Below, one piece after another: positions 26,400 through 34,676 of a DNA stretch of 47,297 nucleotides (positions within the stretch are counted from its first letter, which is position 1; each line of letters begins with the position of its first letter). The translations under genes were made by a program, and so were the position numbers. Source of the stretch: Candidatus Gastranaerophilales bacterium (GTDB lineage: Bacteria > Cyanobacteriota > Vampirovibrionia > Gastranaerophilales > Gastranaerophilaceae); assembly GCA_947630535.1 (NCBI GenBank), contig CANRHZ010000009.1:1-47297 (forward strand), in the 5' to 3' direction. The notes under the pieces were generated by a model. The model had not been told where the DNA came from. It saw only the letters and a program-made list of their open reading frames with translations, and ran no database searches.

Positions 26400-27398
26400 A
26401 TGAGTGAATCTTTTAATATGTTTAAAGAGCTTGTAAGGGCATATACTCTGCCTATGTCGGTTGCCCCTTTTTTGGTTGCTCTTTGTATATCTTATAATCC
26501 TATAAATATAATTACTTCTCCCTTTTTGTTTGCATCGCTTCTTATATTATTATCGGTGCTTTCAATTCATATGTTCGTAAACTTGTTTGACGATTACTTT
26601 GATATAAAACAAAAACTTAAAAAGGGGATTAATCTCGCTGAGATAAATTTCAAAAGCAAAAGAAAAGCAAGGCTTATTTTAAATGGGACCTATTCTCTGG
26701 CACAGGTTGAACAGATACTTGTTATGCTTCTTATAATTCCTGTCATTTCGCTTTTGTTCTTCTTTATTATAAGGGGTGCAATAATTCTTCCGTATGCCAT
26801 TTTGGCATTTTTATCGGGGATATTTTATCCTCTTTCATCTAAATTCGGTCTATCGGAGATTATAGTCGGTATTATGTTTGGCCCGCTTCTTATCTTGGGA
26901 ACAATTCTTGCCCTAAACGGCTACATTCCGACGGGAGCCGTAATGGTTTCAATTTCATCAGGAATTATAACAACAATTTTGCATATAACCCATGGAATTA
27001 TGGAATTTGAATATGACAAAGATAAAGGCAAAAAAACCCTTGCCGTAATGGTTGACAATAAGTACTTAACAATAAATTTAATTTCTATATTAATATTAAT
27101 TGCTTATTTTATATTGTTCTTGTTTGCAAAAGATACATCCCATATAATACGGTATGGGATAGTTCCCGTTTTAACAAGCGTTTATATAGCATATAAATTA
27201 ATAGTTTCCATGTATGATTATATTGAATTAAAAAATGTCAATTTTATACCAAAGTGGTATCTTGGACCAATGGAATATTGGGATGTTATTGAAAAAAATA
27301 ACTTCTCATATTTTATGTTCAGATTTTATCTTGCAAGAAACTTATCTATAGTCTTTAATTTAACTTTGGCGCTTTGTTTTTTGTTTAAAACATATTAA
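26400..27398 (+). CDS. UbiA-family prenyltransferase (MenA-like)
   Basis: An integral membrane protein of 332 residues with about eight or nine hydrophobic segments. The first Asp-rich motif is NLFDDYFD (residues 61-68) and the second is EFEYDKDKG, together binding the Mg-diphosphate of a polyprenyl donor. The general pattern and the early NxxDDxxD motif are closest to 1,4-dihydroxy-2-naphthoate polyprenyltransferase (MenA), which would make it a menaquinone-type enzyme. No other quinone gene is near, so the acceptor is uncertain. A TATAAT and AAAGG precede the ATG. The PEBP gene follows 14 bases later. Confidence 0.8.
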   Translation: MSESFNMFKELVRAYTLPMSVAPFLVALCISYNPINIITSPFLFASLLILLSVLSIHMFVNLFDDYFDIKQKLKKGINLAEINFKSKRKARLILNGTYSLAQVEQILVMLLIIPVISLLFFFIIRGAIILPYAILAFLSGIFYPLSSKFGLSEIIVGIMFGPLLILGTILALNGYIPTGAVMVSISSGIITTILHITHGIMEFEYDKDKGKKTLAVMVDNKYLTINLISILILIAYFILFLFAKDTSHIIRYGIVPVLTSVYIAYKLIVSMYDYIELKNVNFIPKWYLGPMEYWDVIEKNNFSYFMFRFYLARNLSIVFNLTLALCFLFKTY

Positions 27399-27412
27399 TT
27401 AAAGGAGAAAAA

Positions 27413-27892
27413 ATGCTTGATTTTACAATAAGTTCAGATACCTTCCAAAACGGGGATATAATGCCTATGGAAATGGTATTAAATGCTCATGGATGCCAAG
27501 GCGGAAATATTTCCCCCGATTTAAATTGGACAAATGTTCCGGACGATGCAAAACAACTTGCGCTTATTGTCCATGATCCCGATGCCCCGGTTTTAAACGG
27601 ATGGTATCATTGGATTGTTTTAAATATACCCACTACAAAAAGCGGTTTTAAAAAGGGTGAAAAAATATCCCCTCCCATGATAGAGGCTAAAACTTCTTTC
27701 GGAGATATCGAAGGATATGGCGGAGCTTGCCCTCCAATAGGCCATGGAATACACCATTACAATTTTACAATTTATGCGCTAAGTGCACCGATTGAAAAAA
27801 GCACTTATGAGCTCTCTCCTTATAACATAGAAAAAGAAGTTAAGAAAAAAGCAATAAAATCATCAACCATAACGGCAATTTATCAAAGGTAG
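27413..27892 (+). CDS. PEBP (YbhB/YbcL) family protein
   Basis: A small cytoplasmic phosphatidylethanolamine-binding-like protein of 159 residues. The anion-binding pocket motifs are seen: IVHDPDAPVLNGWYHW and GYGGACPPIGHGIHHYNF. Bacterial members have no settled role; E. coli YbhB and YbcL are the comparison. It has a strong ribosome site (AAAGGAG) and is probably cotranscribed with the upstream prenyltransferase. Its stop is one base from that of the convergent transglycosylase, and no terminator is visible. Confidence 0.9.
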   Translation: MLDFTISSDTFQNGDIMPMEMVLNAHGCQGGNISPDLNWTNVPDDAKQLALIVHDPDAPVLNGWYHWIVLNIPTTKSGFKKGEKISPPMIEAKTSFGDIEGYGGACPPIGHGIHHYNFTIYALSAPIEKSTYELSPYNIEKEVKKKAIKSSTITAIYQR

Positions 27893-27893
27893 T

Positions 27894-29855
27894 TTATATT
27901 TTAACATTTTCATACGTTAAAAGGTAATTCCAATATGCACCGTATACCTTTTTAATATATTCCCTTGTTTCTCTGTAGGGAATATTTTCCACCATAATAT
28001 CAAACGGTAAATCCTGAAACTCTTTTAGCCAGCCTTTAACCGCATTTGGGCCTGAATTGTATGATAGCACACACAAAGATTCGTTATCGGAAAAAATATC
28101 CATAAGATAAGAAAAGTATTTACTCCCAAGTTCAATATTGATATCAGGGTCTCTTAATTCGCTTACACTATAACTCTTATCAGATATCATAAGGGCGGTT
28201 GACGGCATTATTTGAGAAAGTCCTATTGCTCCAACGGGACTTTGAATGTTCGGATTAAAGTGGCTTTCTTCCTTTATAACGGATAAAATTAAATAAGGGT
28301 TTAGGCCTTTATCCGAAGCCCATTTATTTATCGGTTCGCTATAATAGATGGGGTATGCAAGCTTCCATACGACGTTATCTCTTGCGGGCAAAACTTTGGA
28401 AGATTGTATGTAGTCCCTTGCAATTACACTTGATAGAGCCCTATTTCCCTTTTTATATTCTATCCAGCTTTTTAAAACGGGGTCATTTATTCTGAAATCT
28501 TCGATATTTTGTGTGTCATCTTCAAACAAGAAGTTTTCAAAGAATGTTTTTGCAACTTTATCATCCGAATAGGGAAAATCAATTTTTATATTTTTTGCAA
28601 CCTGAATATTTCTTTTGTTTTCAAAATTTTTGTTTTCAATGTTGGAATATGCCCGGTAAGTATAATAACTGTTTCGATACTCGCTTTCAAGCCTTGAGAG
28701 TGCGTCTTTCCATTTTGCATCCATTGTTTTCTTTTGAATTAATGCCATAAAATATAATACGGCGGGAGTTGTATTTTTATCGTTGTACCTTGCAAGGTGT
28801 AACTTGCCGTATTTAGAGGCAAGTATAATTTTGTTTTCGGTTAATGCCCATCTAAAAAGCTGATATAGTGCAATTTGTGCATACTTTGAATTGGGATATG
28901 CTTCATAGAGTCTGACTTTTCTTTTGTATGCTTCATCTTTATCAGTATAAAAAGTGCTTTTATAAAGGACAATTGCTTTAATTTTATCTTCTTTTGAGGT
29001 ATTGTATATGTTTTCTAATTCAAGAAGGGTGTTTCCTTTTATATGGTTTAGATATATAGAAATAATTTCATCAAGCGTATCATCATCAAAAATTGAATTT
29101 TCGGTGCCAAAACCTTTTTTTGCGACTTTAATAACATTTGATGTTGAGTTTAATTTATCAAGAGCTTTAATCAAATATACCCATGTATGTTCAATCGGAA
29201 CCCCTTTTAGAAATAAAACGGACTCCATATACATTTTATTTTCATAGTAAGATAGGGCACAAGAGATTTTTTCTTCCTCGGATAAAAAGTCTTTATAATT
29301 TTTTATATCGGATAGTGCATTAATTGAATATTTGCCGCTCGGAGAATTTTTAAGGTATAAGGATAAAAGGTGTGCTTTTTTTTCTTTGTTATTTTCAAAT
29401 TGAGCAAGCTTATAGTTTGATGCAATTGAATATTCGGAATCTTTATACTTTTCATTTAATTTTAAATACGTTTTTTTTGCTTTATATTTTTTATTTGTTT
29501 CTTCATATAAATTGCCCAGTCGCCAGAGTACAAAAGGACTAATATATTTATTTTTTACAAGCTTGTTTAAAGTTTCATATTTTTTTATGGCAGTTTTTTT
29601 ATCATCAATTAAATCTGCGCACTTTGCCTGTTTATACAAAGAATTATAAAAAAGTTTGGATGCGGGATAAATTTTAGAAAAATTATAGTATGCATTTTGA
29701 TAATCTTTATTTTCGTAAAATTCAAGCCCTTGAGAATAGTATTGGTAAGCGTTTTTATCCTGCTTATATAAAAAAGCGCACGCTAAAAGTATTAAAGCGG
29801 AAAAAACAAAAATTATAAAAAATACAACTACTTTAGAAAGCTTCTTAAAATCCAT
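27894..29855 (-). CDS. lytic transglycosylase with TPR-like repeats (Slt type)
   Basis: Cleaves peptidoglycan glycan strands to form 1,6-anhydro-muropeptides. The protein (653 residues) has an N-terminal membrane anchor or signal (VVVFFIIFVFSALILLACAF), which could be a lipoprotein-like site at ALILLACA. A long tetratricopeptide-type helical region follows. The C-terminal goose-lysozyme-like domain has the catalytic Glu in VIKEESHFNP, then GAIGLSQIMPSTA and SYNSGPNAVKGW. ATG 29855 gives the natural signal sequence; ATG 29906 would add 17 residues upstream of the promoter. An extended -10 TGGTATAAT ends six bases before this ATG, so the mRNA may be leaderless. Confidence 0.92.
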   Translation of the reverse strand: MDFKKLSKVVVFFIIFVFSALILLACAFLYKQDKNAYQYYSQGLEFYENKDYQNAYYNFSKIYPASKLFYNSLYKQAKCADLIDDKKTAIKKYETLNKLVKNKYISPFVLWRLGNLYEETNKKYKAKKTYLKLNEKYKDSEYSIASNYKLAQFENNKEKKAHLLSLYLKNSPSGKYSINALSDIKNYKDFLSEEEKISCALSYYENKMYMESVLFLKGVPIEHTWVYLIKALDKLNSTSNVIKVAKKGFGTENSIFDDDTLDEIISIYLNHIKGNTLLELENIYNTSKEDKIKAIVLYKSTFYTDKDEAYKRKVRLYEAYPNSKYAQIALYQLFRWALTENKIILASKYGKLHLARYNDKNTTPAVLYFMALIQKKTMDAKWKDALSRLESEYRNSYYTYRAYSNIENKNFENKRNIQVAKNIKIDFPYSDDKVAKTFFENFLFEDDTQNIEDFRINDPVLKSWIEYKKGNRALSSVIARDYIQSSKVLPARDNVVWKLAYPIYYSEPINKWASDKGLNPYLILSVIKEESHFNPNIQSPVGAIGLSQIMPSTALMISDKSYSVSELRDPDINIELGSKYFSYLMDIFSDNESLCVLSYNSGPNAVKGWLKEFQDLPFDIMVENIPYRETREYIKKVYGAYWNYLLTYENVKI

Positions 29856-29861
29856 ATAAAG

Positions 29862-29879
29862 ATTATACCATGCTAAAAT
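29862..29879. promoter_or_regulatory. divergent, closely packed -10 elements
   Basis: TGGTATAAT on the minus strand (hexamer 29867-29862) faces the transglycosylase start at 29855. TGCTAAAAT on the plus strand (hexamer 29874-29879) precedes an in-frame ATG at 29887. Both leave 6-7 bases to a start codon. Confidence 0.45.
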
Positions 29880-30003
29880 CCGCCTTATGTCATGCATACG
29901 GCACATGTTGAAGTTTGTAAACTTATGTTACAAAAAGGCAATTATTTTCATTAGATATACTTTATATATACATAAAAAGAGAGATATGAAAGAGAGGCTT
30001 ATC

Positions 30004-30738
30004 ATGGCAACAAACAACGTGCCGGGTAATGTTAACAAGATTAGTTTTTCAAACAGAGTTAAAAATGAAGATGCACTTGTATCACTTTTGAAGCGTTTGG
30101 GAATCAGACAATCGGATATGGCTCCTGCCATTAAAGAAATCCTTTCATATAACAATATTAACGACGCCAAAAATATTGATAACGACAGACTTAATATACA
30201 ACAAAGCGTATTTACAAAATATGCAAGCGACAATCCGTTTGAAGTACATGAAACATTTTATAAAGATGAAACTCTTTTGCCGTACAATACGGAAATAAAA
30301 GATGATACACAAAAACTCCCTGAAATATTCAATGACGACGATTATGACGTAGTAGATTATGATGATTATTATAGCTTCGGTTCAAATGCTGAAAATACAA
30401 ACGGGGTTCAAGACAGTTCTTCAAAAAATACCACAAACCCTCTTGATGATTCGGCAACAAAAGAAATTATTGATAAAGCACTTGAAAAATTTAAGCTTAC
30501 CGATTTGGTAAAAAGATATATTCCAAAAGATGAAGTAAAAGAAATTTATGAAAAAGCAAACGGTGATATCAAAAAATTCATTGAAGGTATCATAGGTGCA
30601 ATTTCCGAACACACTAATGAAATCAACAAAAACAAAAGCGGTTTTGATGATATAACCATATCCGATGAAGATAATTTCCTTACAAACGGTTCAATGGATA
30701 TGGACATGCAAAGTGATTCATTTAATCCTCAAGGGTAG
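30004..30738 (+). CDS. hypothetical acidic protein
   Basis: I do not recognise this 244-residue protein. ATG 30004 follows GAGAGG, but ATG 29986 and the possibly leaderless ATG 29887 are in frame, so the start is uncertain. The N terminus (VNKISFSNRVKNEDALVSL) suggests a short helix-forming region up to about residue 80. A very acidic linker follows (NDDDYDVVDYDDYY), then a predicted helical segment (TKEIIDKALEKFKLTDLVKR). No signal or membrane segment is present for the 30004 start. It may bind a basic partner. A terminator-like hairpin lies just downstream, inside the convergent methyltransferase gene. Confidence 0.75.
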   Translation: MATNNVPGNVNKISFSNRVKNEDALVSLLKRLGIRQSDMAPAIKEILSYNNINDAKNIDNDRLNIQQSVFTKYASDNPFEVHETFYKDETLLPYNTEIKDDTQKLPEIFNDDDYDVVDYDDYYSFGSNAENTNGVQDSSSKNTTNPLDDSATKEIIDKALEKFKLTDLVKRYIPKDEVKEIYEKANGDIKKFIEGIIGAISEHTNEINKNKSGFDDITISDEDNFLTNGSMDMDMQSDSFNPQG

Positions 30739-30755
30739 GTATAGGTATAGTTAGG

Positions 30756-31553
30756 TTAATCTCTAAAATAAGCCGAGGCAGCAACAGCCCCGGTTTTTTT
30801 TACATATTCCATATCAGACCCGATTTTAGATACAACACCTTTAACGGATTCAGAGTATAATAATATCTCATTTTGCATTGTTTTTATAAAATCATTTTCA
30901 TCTATGTTTTTATTGCAAAAAAGGTGAAAATCTTTATATGAAACATAGTTTTTGTTAAAACTTTTTGCCATATATTGAAGGGTCTTTTTTGTATAAAAAC
31001 TTATATGCTGCCCATGGCCCGGTGCATAGTACCACCATTTATCCGTTGTTCTTAAAGGAATGGGCAATATACTTTGAGTAAAAAAGAGGTTATCTGAAAT
31101 TTTAAATATAGAAGATAAGGTGTCCATAGGGAATTCAAGATGCTCCATAACTTCAATTGCGCTTACCAGTTCTATTTTATCCTCTTTTTTGTATTCAAAC
31201 CCTCTTGCAAAAAGGTTCTTTGTATATTTATCATCCCATACAAAATCAAAACCTATATCTCTCATAAGCCTACAGAGTATCCCGTACCCTCCTGCCCAAT
31301 CAAGAAATTTTGCCCCTTTATCAAAATAGGAACCTATAATAACGCTTAAAGATATGGCAATATCCATGTTTCTTTTTAATATTCCCACATCTTCTTTTGT
31401 TATGGATTCACCGTATGCTTCTTCAATCCAGAAGGGCTGCTCTGTTTGAAGGTGCTCACATATCGGGCAAAAATAGTAATCTATATCATATTTGTGTAAG
31501 ATTTGACCCTTGAAAGCTTTATTTAATTTACTGTTGCATACGGCGCAATTCAT
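30756..31553 (-). CDS. class I SAM-dependent methyltransferase with zinc ribbon
   Basis: A methyltransferase of 265 residues. An N-terminal zinc knuckle (CAVC near residue 3, CPIC near 33) is followed by a Methyltransf_23-like domain. Motif I is FLDWAGGYGILCRLM, a variant of the usual DxGxGxG, and VSAIEVMEHLEFP is motif IV. The C-terminal part has GHGQHISFYTKKTL, also typical of this group, which often acts on sugars or small metabolites. The substrate is unknown. It stands alone between an orphan gene and the flotillin operon. Its final codons overlap a terminator for the convergent gene. Confidence 0.85.
   Translation of the reverse strand: MNCAVCNSKLNKAFKGQILHKYDIDYYFCPICEHLQTEQPFWIEEAYGESITKEDVGILKRNMDIAISLSVIIGSYFDKGAKFLDWAGGYGILCRLMRDIGFDFVWDDKYTKNLFARGFEYKKEDKIELVSAIEVMEHLEFPMDTLSSIFKISDNLFFTQSILPIPLRTTDKWWYYAPGHGQHISFYTKKTLQYMAKSFNKNYVSYKDFHLFCNKNIDENDFIKTMQNEILLYSESVKGVVSKIGSDMEYVKKTGAVAASAYFRD
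30771..30802 (+). terminator. terminator inside the convergent methyltransferase gene
   Basis: CCGAGGC and GCCCCGG form a stem (one A-C mismatch) around AGCAACA, followed by eight Ts. It lies 34 bases after the acidic orphan gene but within the last codons of the methyltransferase. Confidence 0.55.
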
Positions 31554-31567
31554 AAATTCAACCTTGT

Positions 31568-33160
31568 TTATTCTTTAGGTACGATAAACTTTTTCCCGCA
31601 TTTAATACAATATATCTGTTGTCCTTCATGATCGGGGTCTATATCGTTAAATCCCGCTATTTCATATTCGGAATTTTCGTTTAATTTTGCTCTGTATTTA
31701 GCGTTGCAGTGCGGGCAGGCAACATTTTTTGTTCCGTCTTGGTTTGAAATTAAAGTGCCTATTTGTAATTCTTCTTCTCCTTCTTCCTGTCCGACTTTTC
31801 CGAGTATGCTCGGAAGTTCGATTCCCGCTTGACCTGCTAAATCATGCATTGCAGGAAGTGCCTTAATTAAATCTTTCATAAAGTTTGCCGTGGTTGACCC
31901 GCCCGAAGAACCTGCGCCGCCATCCCAAACGGTGATTTTATCAAATTTAATATTTTTAATTGCTTCAACCTGTTTTGAAACTATATCTTCAATTTTTTCT
32001 ATCATAAGAAAACTTGTTGCAATTTCGGGTTTATTGTTACTGATTTTTACGAGTTTTTGGTAACCTTCCGCCTTTGCTTCAAGTACGGCTTTAACACCTT
32101 GTGCTTCCGCAAAATATTTTGCTTTTATGGCATCTGCTTCACCTTGAGCAATTCTTCTCAGCCTTTCAGCTTCTGCGTCCGCTTCAACCTGTATTTTAAG
32201 TTTTTCTACCTCTTGTTCTACGAGTTCTTCTTTTTTAAGCCTTGCTTCTTCCTGTTCTTTTTGGGCAATTAAAATATCTCTTTGCGCATTTGCTTTTGCA
32301 ACTTCACCCAATTTAAGAGCTTCTGCCTGTTTAACCGCCAATGTTGCATTGTAATCCGCAATGTTTGCTTTGGATATGTTTTCGCCTTCAACCGCCATAG
32401 CCTCAAGATTAGCAGTTTGAACTCTCTTTTCTTTTTCTGCGTTTGCTTGACCTATATTAGTTTGAGCCACTTGGTTTGCAACCTGAACTTCTTTTTCCCT
32501 GTTTTGGTCAGCCTCACCGATTGAACCCATTTTTTCCTGTTGTGCAACTTCAACTTTTGCTTTATTAATGGCTTCAGCAGCAGCCCTTTTACCTATGGCA
32601 TCAATATATCCCGATTCATCCGTTATATCCCTTATATTTACGTTTATGACCGATAAACCAAGCTTATTTAACTCTGCATCTACGTTTAAGTTAATTTGTT
32701 CAAGAAATTTTTCTCTGTCCTGATTAATTTCTTCAATGGATAAAGTAGCGATAACAAGCCTCAACTGCCCGAGTATAATATCACTTGCCATTGAGATTAT
32801 CGTTTGTTTAGTGGAATTTAAAAGCCTTTCAGCTGCGTTTTGCATCAATTTGGGGTTTGTTGAAACCGCAAAAGTAAATGTGGCAGGAACGGCAACCCTT
32901 ATGTTTCCTTTTGAAAGCGCACCCCTAAGGTCAATATCGGTTGTCATCGGTTCTAAGGATAACACCCCGTAATCCTGAATTAAGGGCCAAACAAAAACAC
33001 CTCCGCCATGCACACATCTTGCGGTTGCAGAGCCCGCTATTTTACCGTAAACTACTATAACCTTATTTGAAGGACACCTTTTATATCTGCTTGCAGCGAA
33101 TGTAATGGCGCCAAGCAAAATAACTACAAAAAGTAAACCCGCCATAGATATAATTTCCAT
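31568..33160 (-). CDS. flotillin-like SPFH protein with C-terminal zinc ribbon
   Basis: A membrane scaffold of 530 residues. An N-terminal membrane segment (about 5-24) is followed by the SPFH/band 7 domain (about 30-200; VIVVYGKIAGS, FTFAVSTNP). A long Ala/Glu/Lys coiled coil (about 200-380; AEADAEAERLRRIAQGEAD) follows, with the flotillin C-terminal region after it. Unusually, the chain ends with a zinc ribbon: CPHC (about residue 478) and CIKCGKKF near the C terminus. Flotillins organise lipid domains and assemble membrane complexes. A membrane NfeD-like gene lies 12 bases upstream, the usual partner. The ribosome site is AAAGGAG. Confidence 0.92.
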   Translation of the reverse strand: MEIISMAGLLFVVILLGAITFAASRYKRCPSNKVIVVYGKIAGSATARCVHGGGVFVWPLIQDYGVLSLEPMTTDIDLRGALSKGNIRVAVPATFTFAVSTNPKLMQNAAERLLNSTKQTIISMASDIILGQLRLVIATLSIEEINQDREKFLEQINLNVDAELNKLGLSVINVNIRDITDESGYIDAIGKRAAAEAINKAKVEVAQQEKMGSIGEADQNREKEVQVANQVAQTNIGQANAEKEKRVQTANLEAMAVEGENISKANIADYNATLAVKQAEALKLGEVAKANAQRDILIAQKEQEEARLKKEELVEQEVEKLKIQVEADAEAERLRRIAQGEADAIKAKYFAEAQGVKAVLEAKAEGYQKLVKISNNKPEIATSFLMIEKIEDIVSKQVEAIKNIKFDKITVWDGGAGSSGGSTTANFMKDLIKALPAMHDLAGQAGIELPSILGKVGQEEGEEELQIGTLISNQDGTKNVACPHCNAKYRAKLNENSEYEIAGFNDIDPDHEGQQIYCIKCGKKFIVPKE

Positions 33161-33172
33161 AAAAAATCTCCT

Positions 33173-33718
33173 TTAATTATCTTTTTTTATATATACGCAA
33201 CCGTTTTCAACTTTTATTACCTTAATGGGTTCAAATGCATTAATGACTTCATCTTCCAAATTAATTGCATCCAATATACTAAGCTTTGAATTGTATTCTA
33301 TTTCAATTTTGCTTGAACTTTTCGGGGCAAATTTCATATAAGCCCTGCCGCATTTATTAACCAGTTCGTTAAGAGAGGCTTCGGGTATATGTTCAAGTTT
33401 TTTAAATCTTGATATAAGAAAACTGAATAAAGCCATTCCCAAAATTCCTGATATGACTGAAAGAGAAAGTGAAAGCTTCATTTCATAGTGTAACTTGGAA
33501 AAGGAAAACCAGCCCATCCATCCGCCTGACATAAAGAAGGCCGAAATTCCCTCAATCGTAAACAAATTAAAGGATGAATCCGTATCACTCACGGAAGTAA
33601 AATTAGTATCGACTTCGGTACCGGAATCAATGGGAAATGCAGTTTTTAAAATAAACACAATAGTCCCGATTACTGCCATATACCAGTATACCGTGGTTAA
33701 ATTAACAGAATTCAGCAT
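33173..33718 (-). CDS. NfeD/YqiJ-like membrane protein
   Basis: The probable partner of the flotillin (181 residues). Hydrophobic segments are seen near residues 10-28 (YWYMAVIGTIVFILKTAF), 55-75 and 82-103 (LSLSVISGILGMALFSFLI). The cytoplasmic C terminus (about 110-181) looks like the small OB-fold of NfeD proteins (CGRAYMKFAPKSSSKIEIEY, VIKVENGCVYIKK). The predicted periplasmic part is short, so this is the truncated NfeD1b/YqiJ kind without a protease. It is the first gene of the two-gene operon. Confidence 0.75.
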   Translation of the reverse strand: MLNSVNLTTVYWYMAVIGTIVFILKTAFPIDSGTEVDTNFTSVSDTDSSFNLFTIEGISAFFMSGGWMGWFSFSKLHYEMKLSLSLSVISGILGMALFSFLISRFKKLEHIPEASLNELVNKCGRAYMKFAPKSSSKIEIEYNSKLSILDAINLEDEVINAFEPIKVIKVENGCVYIKKDN

Positions 33719-33786
33719 TTTGTAACCTCAAATATTATAATAAGCGCATTGTACAAAATTTTTTTATTTTATGCAATCATATTCCG

Positions 33787-34116
33787 CTAAGTTGAAGTTA
33801 TAAGCCATTTTAGAGGAGAATTATCCATGGAAAGCTCTATTTCCCTGTTTTGACCTTCTAAAAGCCCGATATTCCACATATTGCATAGCGGTTTTGGAAT
33901 TATAACCGTATAGGTATTTCCTCGTTTTTGAAAATTTTTTTCATCCAATGCGCTCACTCCCTGTTTTAAAATGACGATAAAAATAGCTCCTGTTTCATCC
34001 TGGCTCAATTTGTATTTAATTTTAGAAGGCTCCAAATCCAAAAAATCGAAAATGTCGTTTGGAATTGCGATTGCCAGACTGTTTCCTATCTGTCTTACTT
34101 TTCTTTTGAGCGCCAT
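33787..34116 (-). CDS. tandem SpoVT/AbrB-type regulator
   Basis: A small DNA-binding protein of 109 residues carrying two swapped-hairpin AbrB-like motifs in one chain: RQIGNSLAIAIPNDIFDFLD (residues 7-26) and KRGNTYTVIIPKPLCNMWN (about 64-82). Each resembles the MazE/SpoVT DNA-binding unit (G-N-S-x-A-I-x-I-P). Most relatives have one and dimerise, so this protein may act as a pseudo-dimer. Its ribosome site is AAGGG. The divergent region 34143-34194 contains GTTAGT/ACTAAC repeats over the neighbour's promoter, which could be its operator. No toxin gene is adjacent, arguing against a simple antitoxin. Confidence 0.8.
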   Translation of the reverse strand: MALKRKVRQIGNSLAIAIPNDIFDFLDLEPSKIKYKLSQDETGAIFIVILKQGVSALDEKNFQKRGNTYTVIIPKPLCNMWNIGLLEGQNREIELSMDNSPLKWLITST

Positions 34117-34142
34117 AAATTACCCTTAAATTTTAAAATTTG

Positions 34143-34194
34143 TAACAATTGTTAGTATTTTTTTGACTAACGTATTGATTTTTTGAATACTAAC
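34143..34194. promoter_or_regulatory. promoter with repeated GTTAGT/ACTAAC sites
   Basis: TTGACT (34163-34168), 17 bases, AATACT (34186-34191) is a plus-strand promoter for the gene at 34286. GTTAGT at 34151-34156 and ACTAAC at 34166-34171 and 34189-34194 surround it, and the outer copies extend to the 9-bp inverted repeat GTTAGTATT/AATACTAAC. TAACAATTGTTA (34143-34154) is a perfect palindrome. These are likely operators. Confidence 0.5.
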
Positions 34195-34285
34195 CTGTAA
34201 CATACAAATACGTTCACAAGCAAATCTATCTTAGCAGGGTTGATGCGGTATAGCAAGCACTTAATAAAGAAAGGAACACCCTTAA

Positions 34286-34519
34286 ATGAACCAAAAAACC
34301 AAAAAAGAAACTCTTTTTCTTACACCCGATAATAAAGCTGCCGCTATAAACCTTGCTCTTTTTTTAGATTTAATTGAGTTTGATGAGTGCGCCCTAAAGA
34401 TGTTTTCTTTAATATTGAATGAGAGCGAAAAACGCTTAATATTTGATTTTTGGCGGTCTCTAACCGTTGAAACATATAGAGTATGGCTTTGTGTGGCAGA
34501 TTATGAAGGAAGGTTATAA
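34286..34519 (+). CDS. hypothetical small protein
   Basis: I do not recognise this 77-residue protein. It has a fair ribosome site (AAAGGA) and lies just downstream of an operator-like promoter divergent from the AbrB-type gene. It is predicted helical, with hydrophobic Leu/Phe patterns (NLALFLDLIEFDECALKMF, RLIFDFWRSL), and could be a small soluble interaction protein. It is followed two bases later by a 50-residue Cys-rich ORF, probably cotranscribed with rimM-trmD. Confidence 0.65.
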   Translation: MNQKTKKETLFLTPDNKAAAINLALFLDLIEFDECALKMFSLILNESEKRLIFDFWRSLTVETYRVWLCVADYEGRL

Positions 34520-34521
34520 TT

Positions 34522-34674
34522 ATGGATGAGAACGATTGTAAGCCCCTTGCGGATGAACCGGAGGATAAATTCCATTCTGCGGATTTTAACTGTAACAAAT
34601 GTGAACAAACAGATTGTTGTTATTGGGTTTTATACAATGAAGAAGATAAGAATTTTTTCCATGGTAAAATATAA
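34522..34674 (+). CDS. 50-residue Cys-rich protein
   Basis: A short ORF between 34519 and rimM. It starts ATG 34522 with GGAAGG about 11 bases upstream and encodes 50 residues beginning MDENDCKPLADEP. Five cysteines occur, four clustered in CNKCEQTDCC, which suggests a metal-binding knuckle. The protein is acidic. Two-base spacings to both neighbours support it being translated. No family is recognised. Confidence 0.6.
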   Translation: MDENDCKPLADEPEDKFHSADFNCNKCEQTDCCYWVLYNEEDKNFFHGKI

Positions 34675-34676
34675 AA

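Noticed and set aside
33787-34116. Antitoxin of a toxin-antitoxin pair
   Set aside because: The MazE-like fold suggests it, but no toxin gene follows or precedes, and the downstream minus-strand neighbours are the NfeD and flotillin genes.
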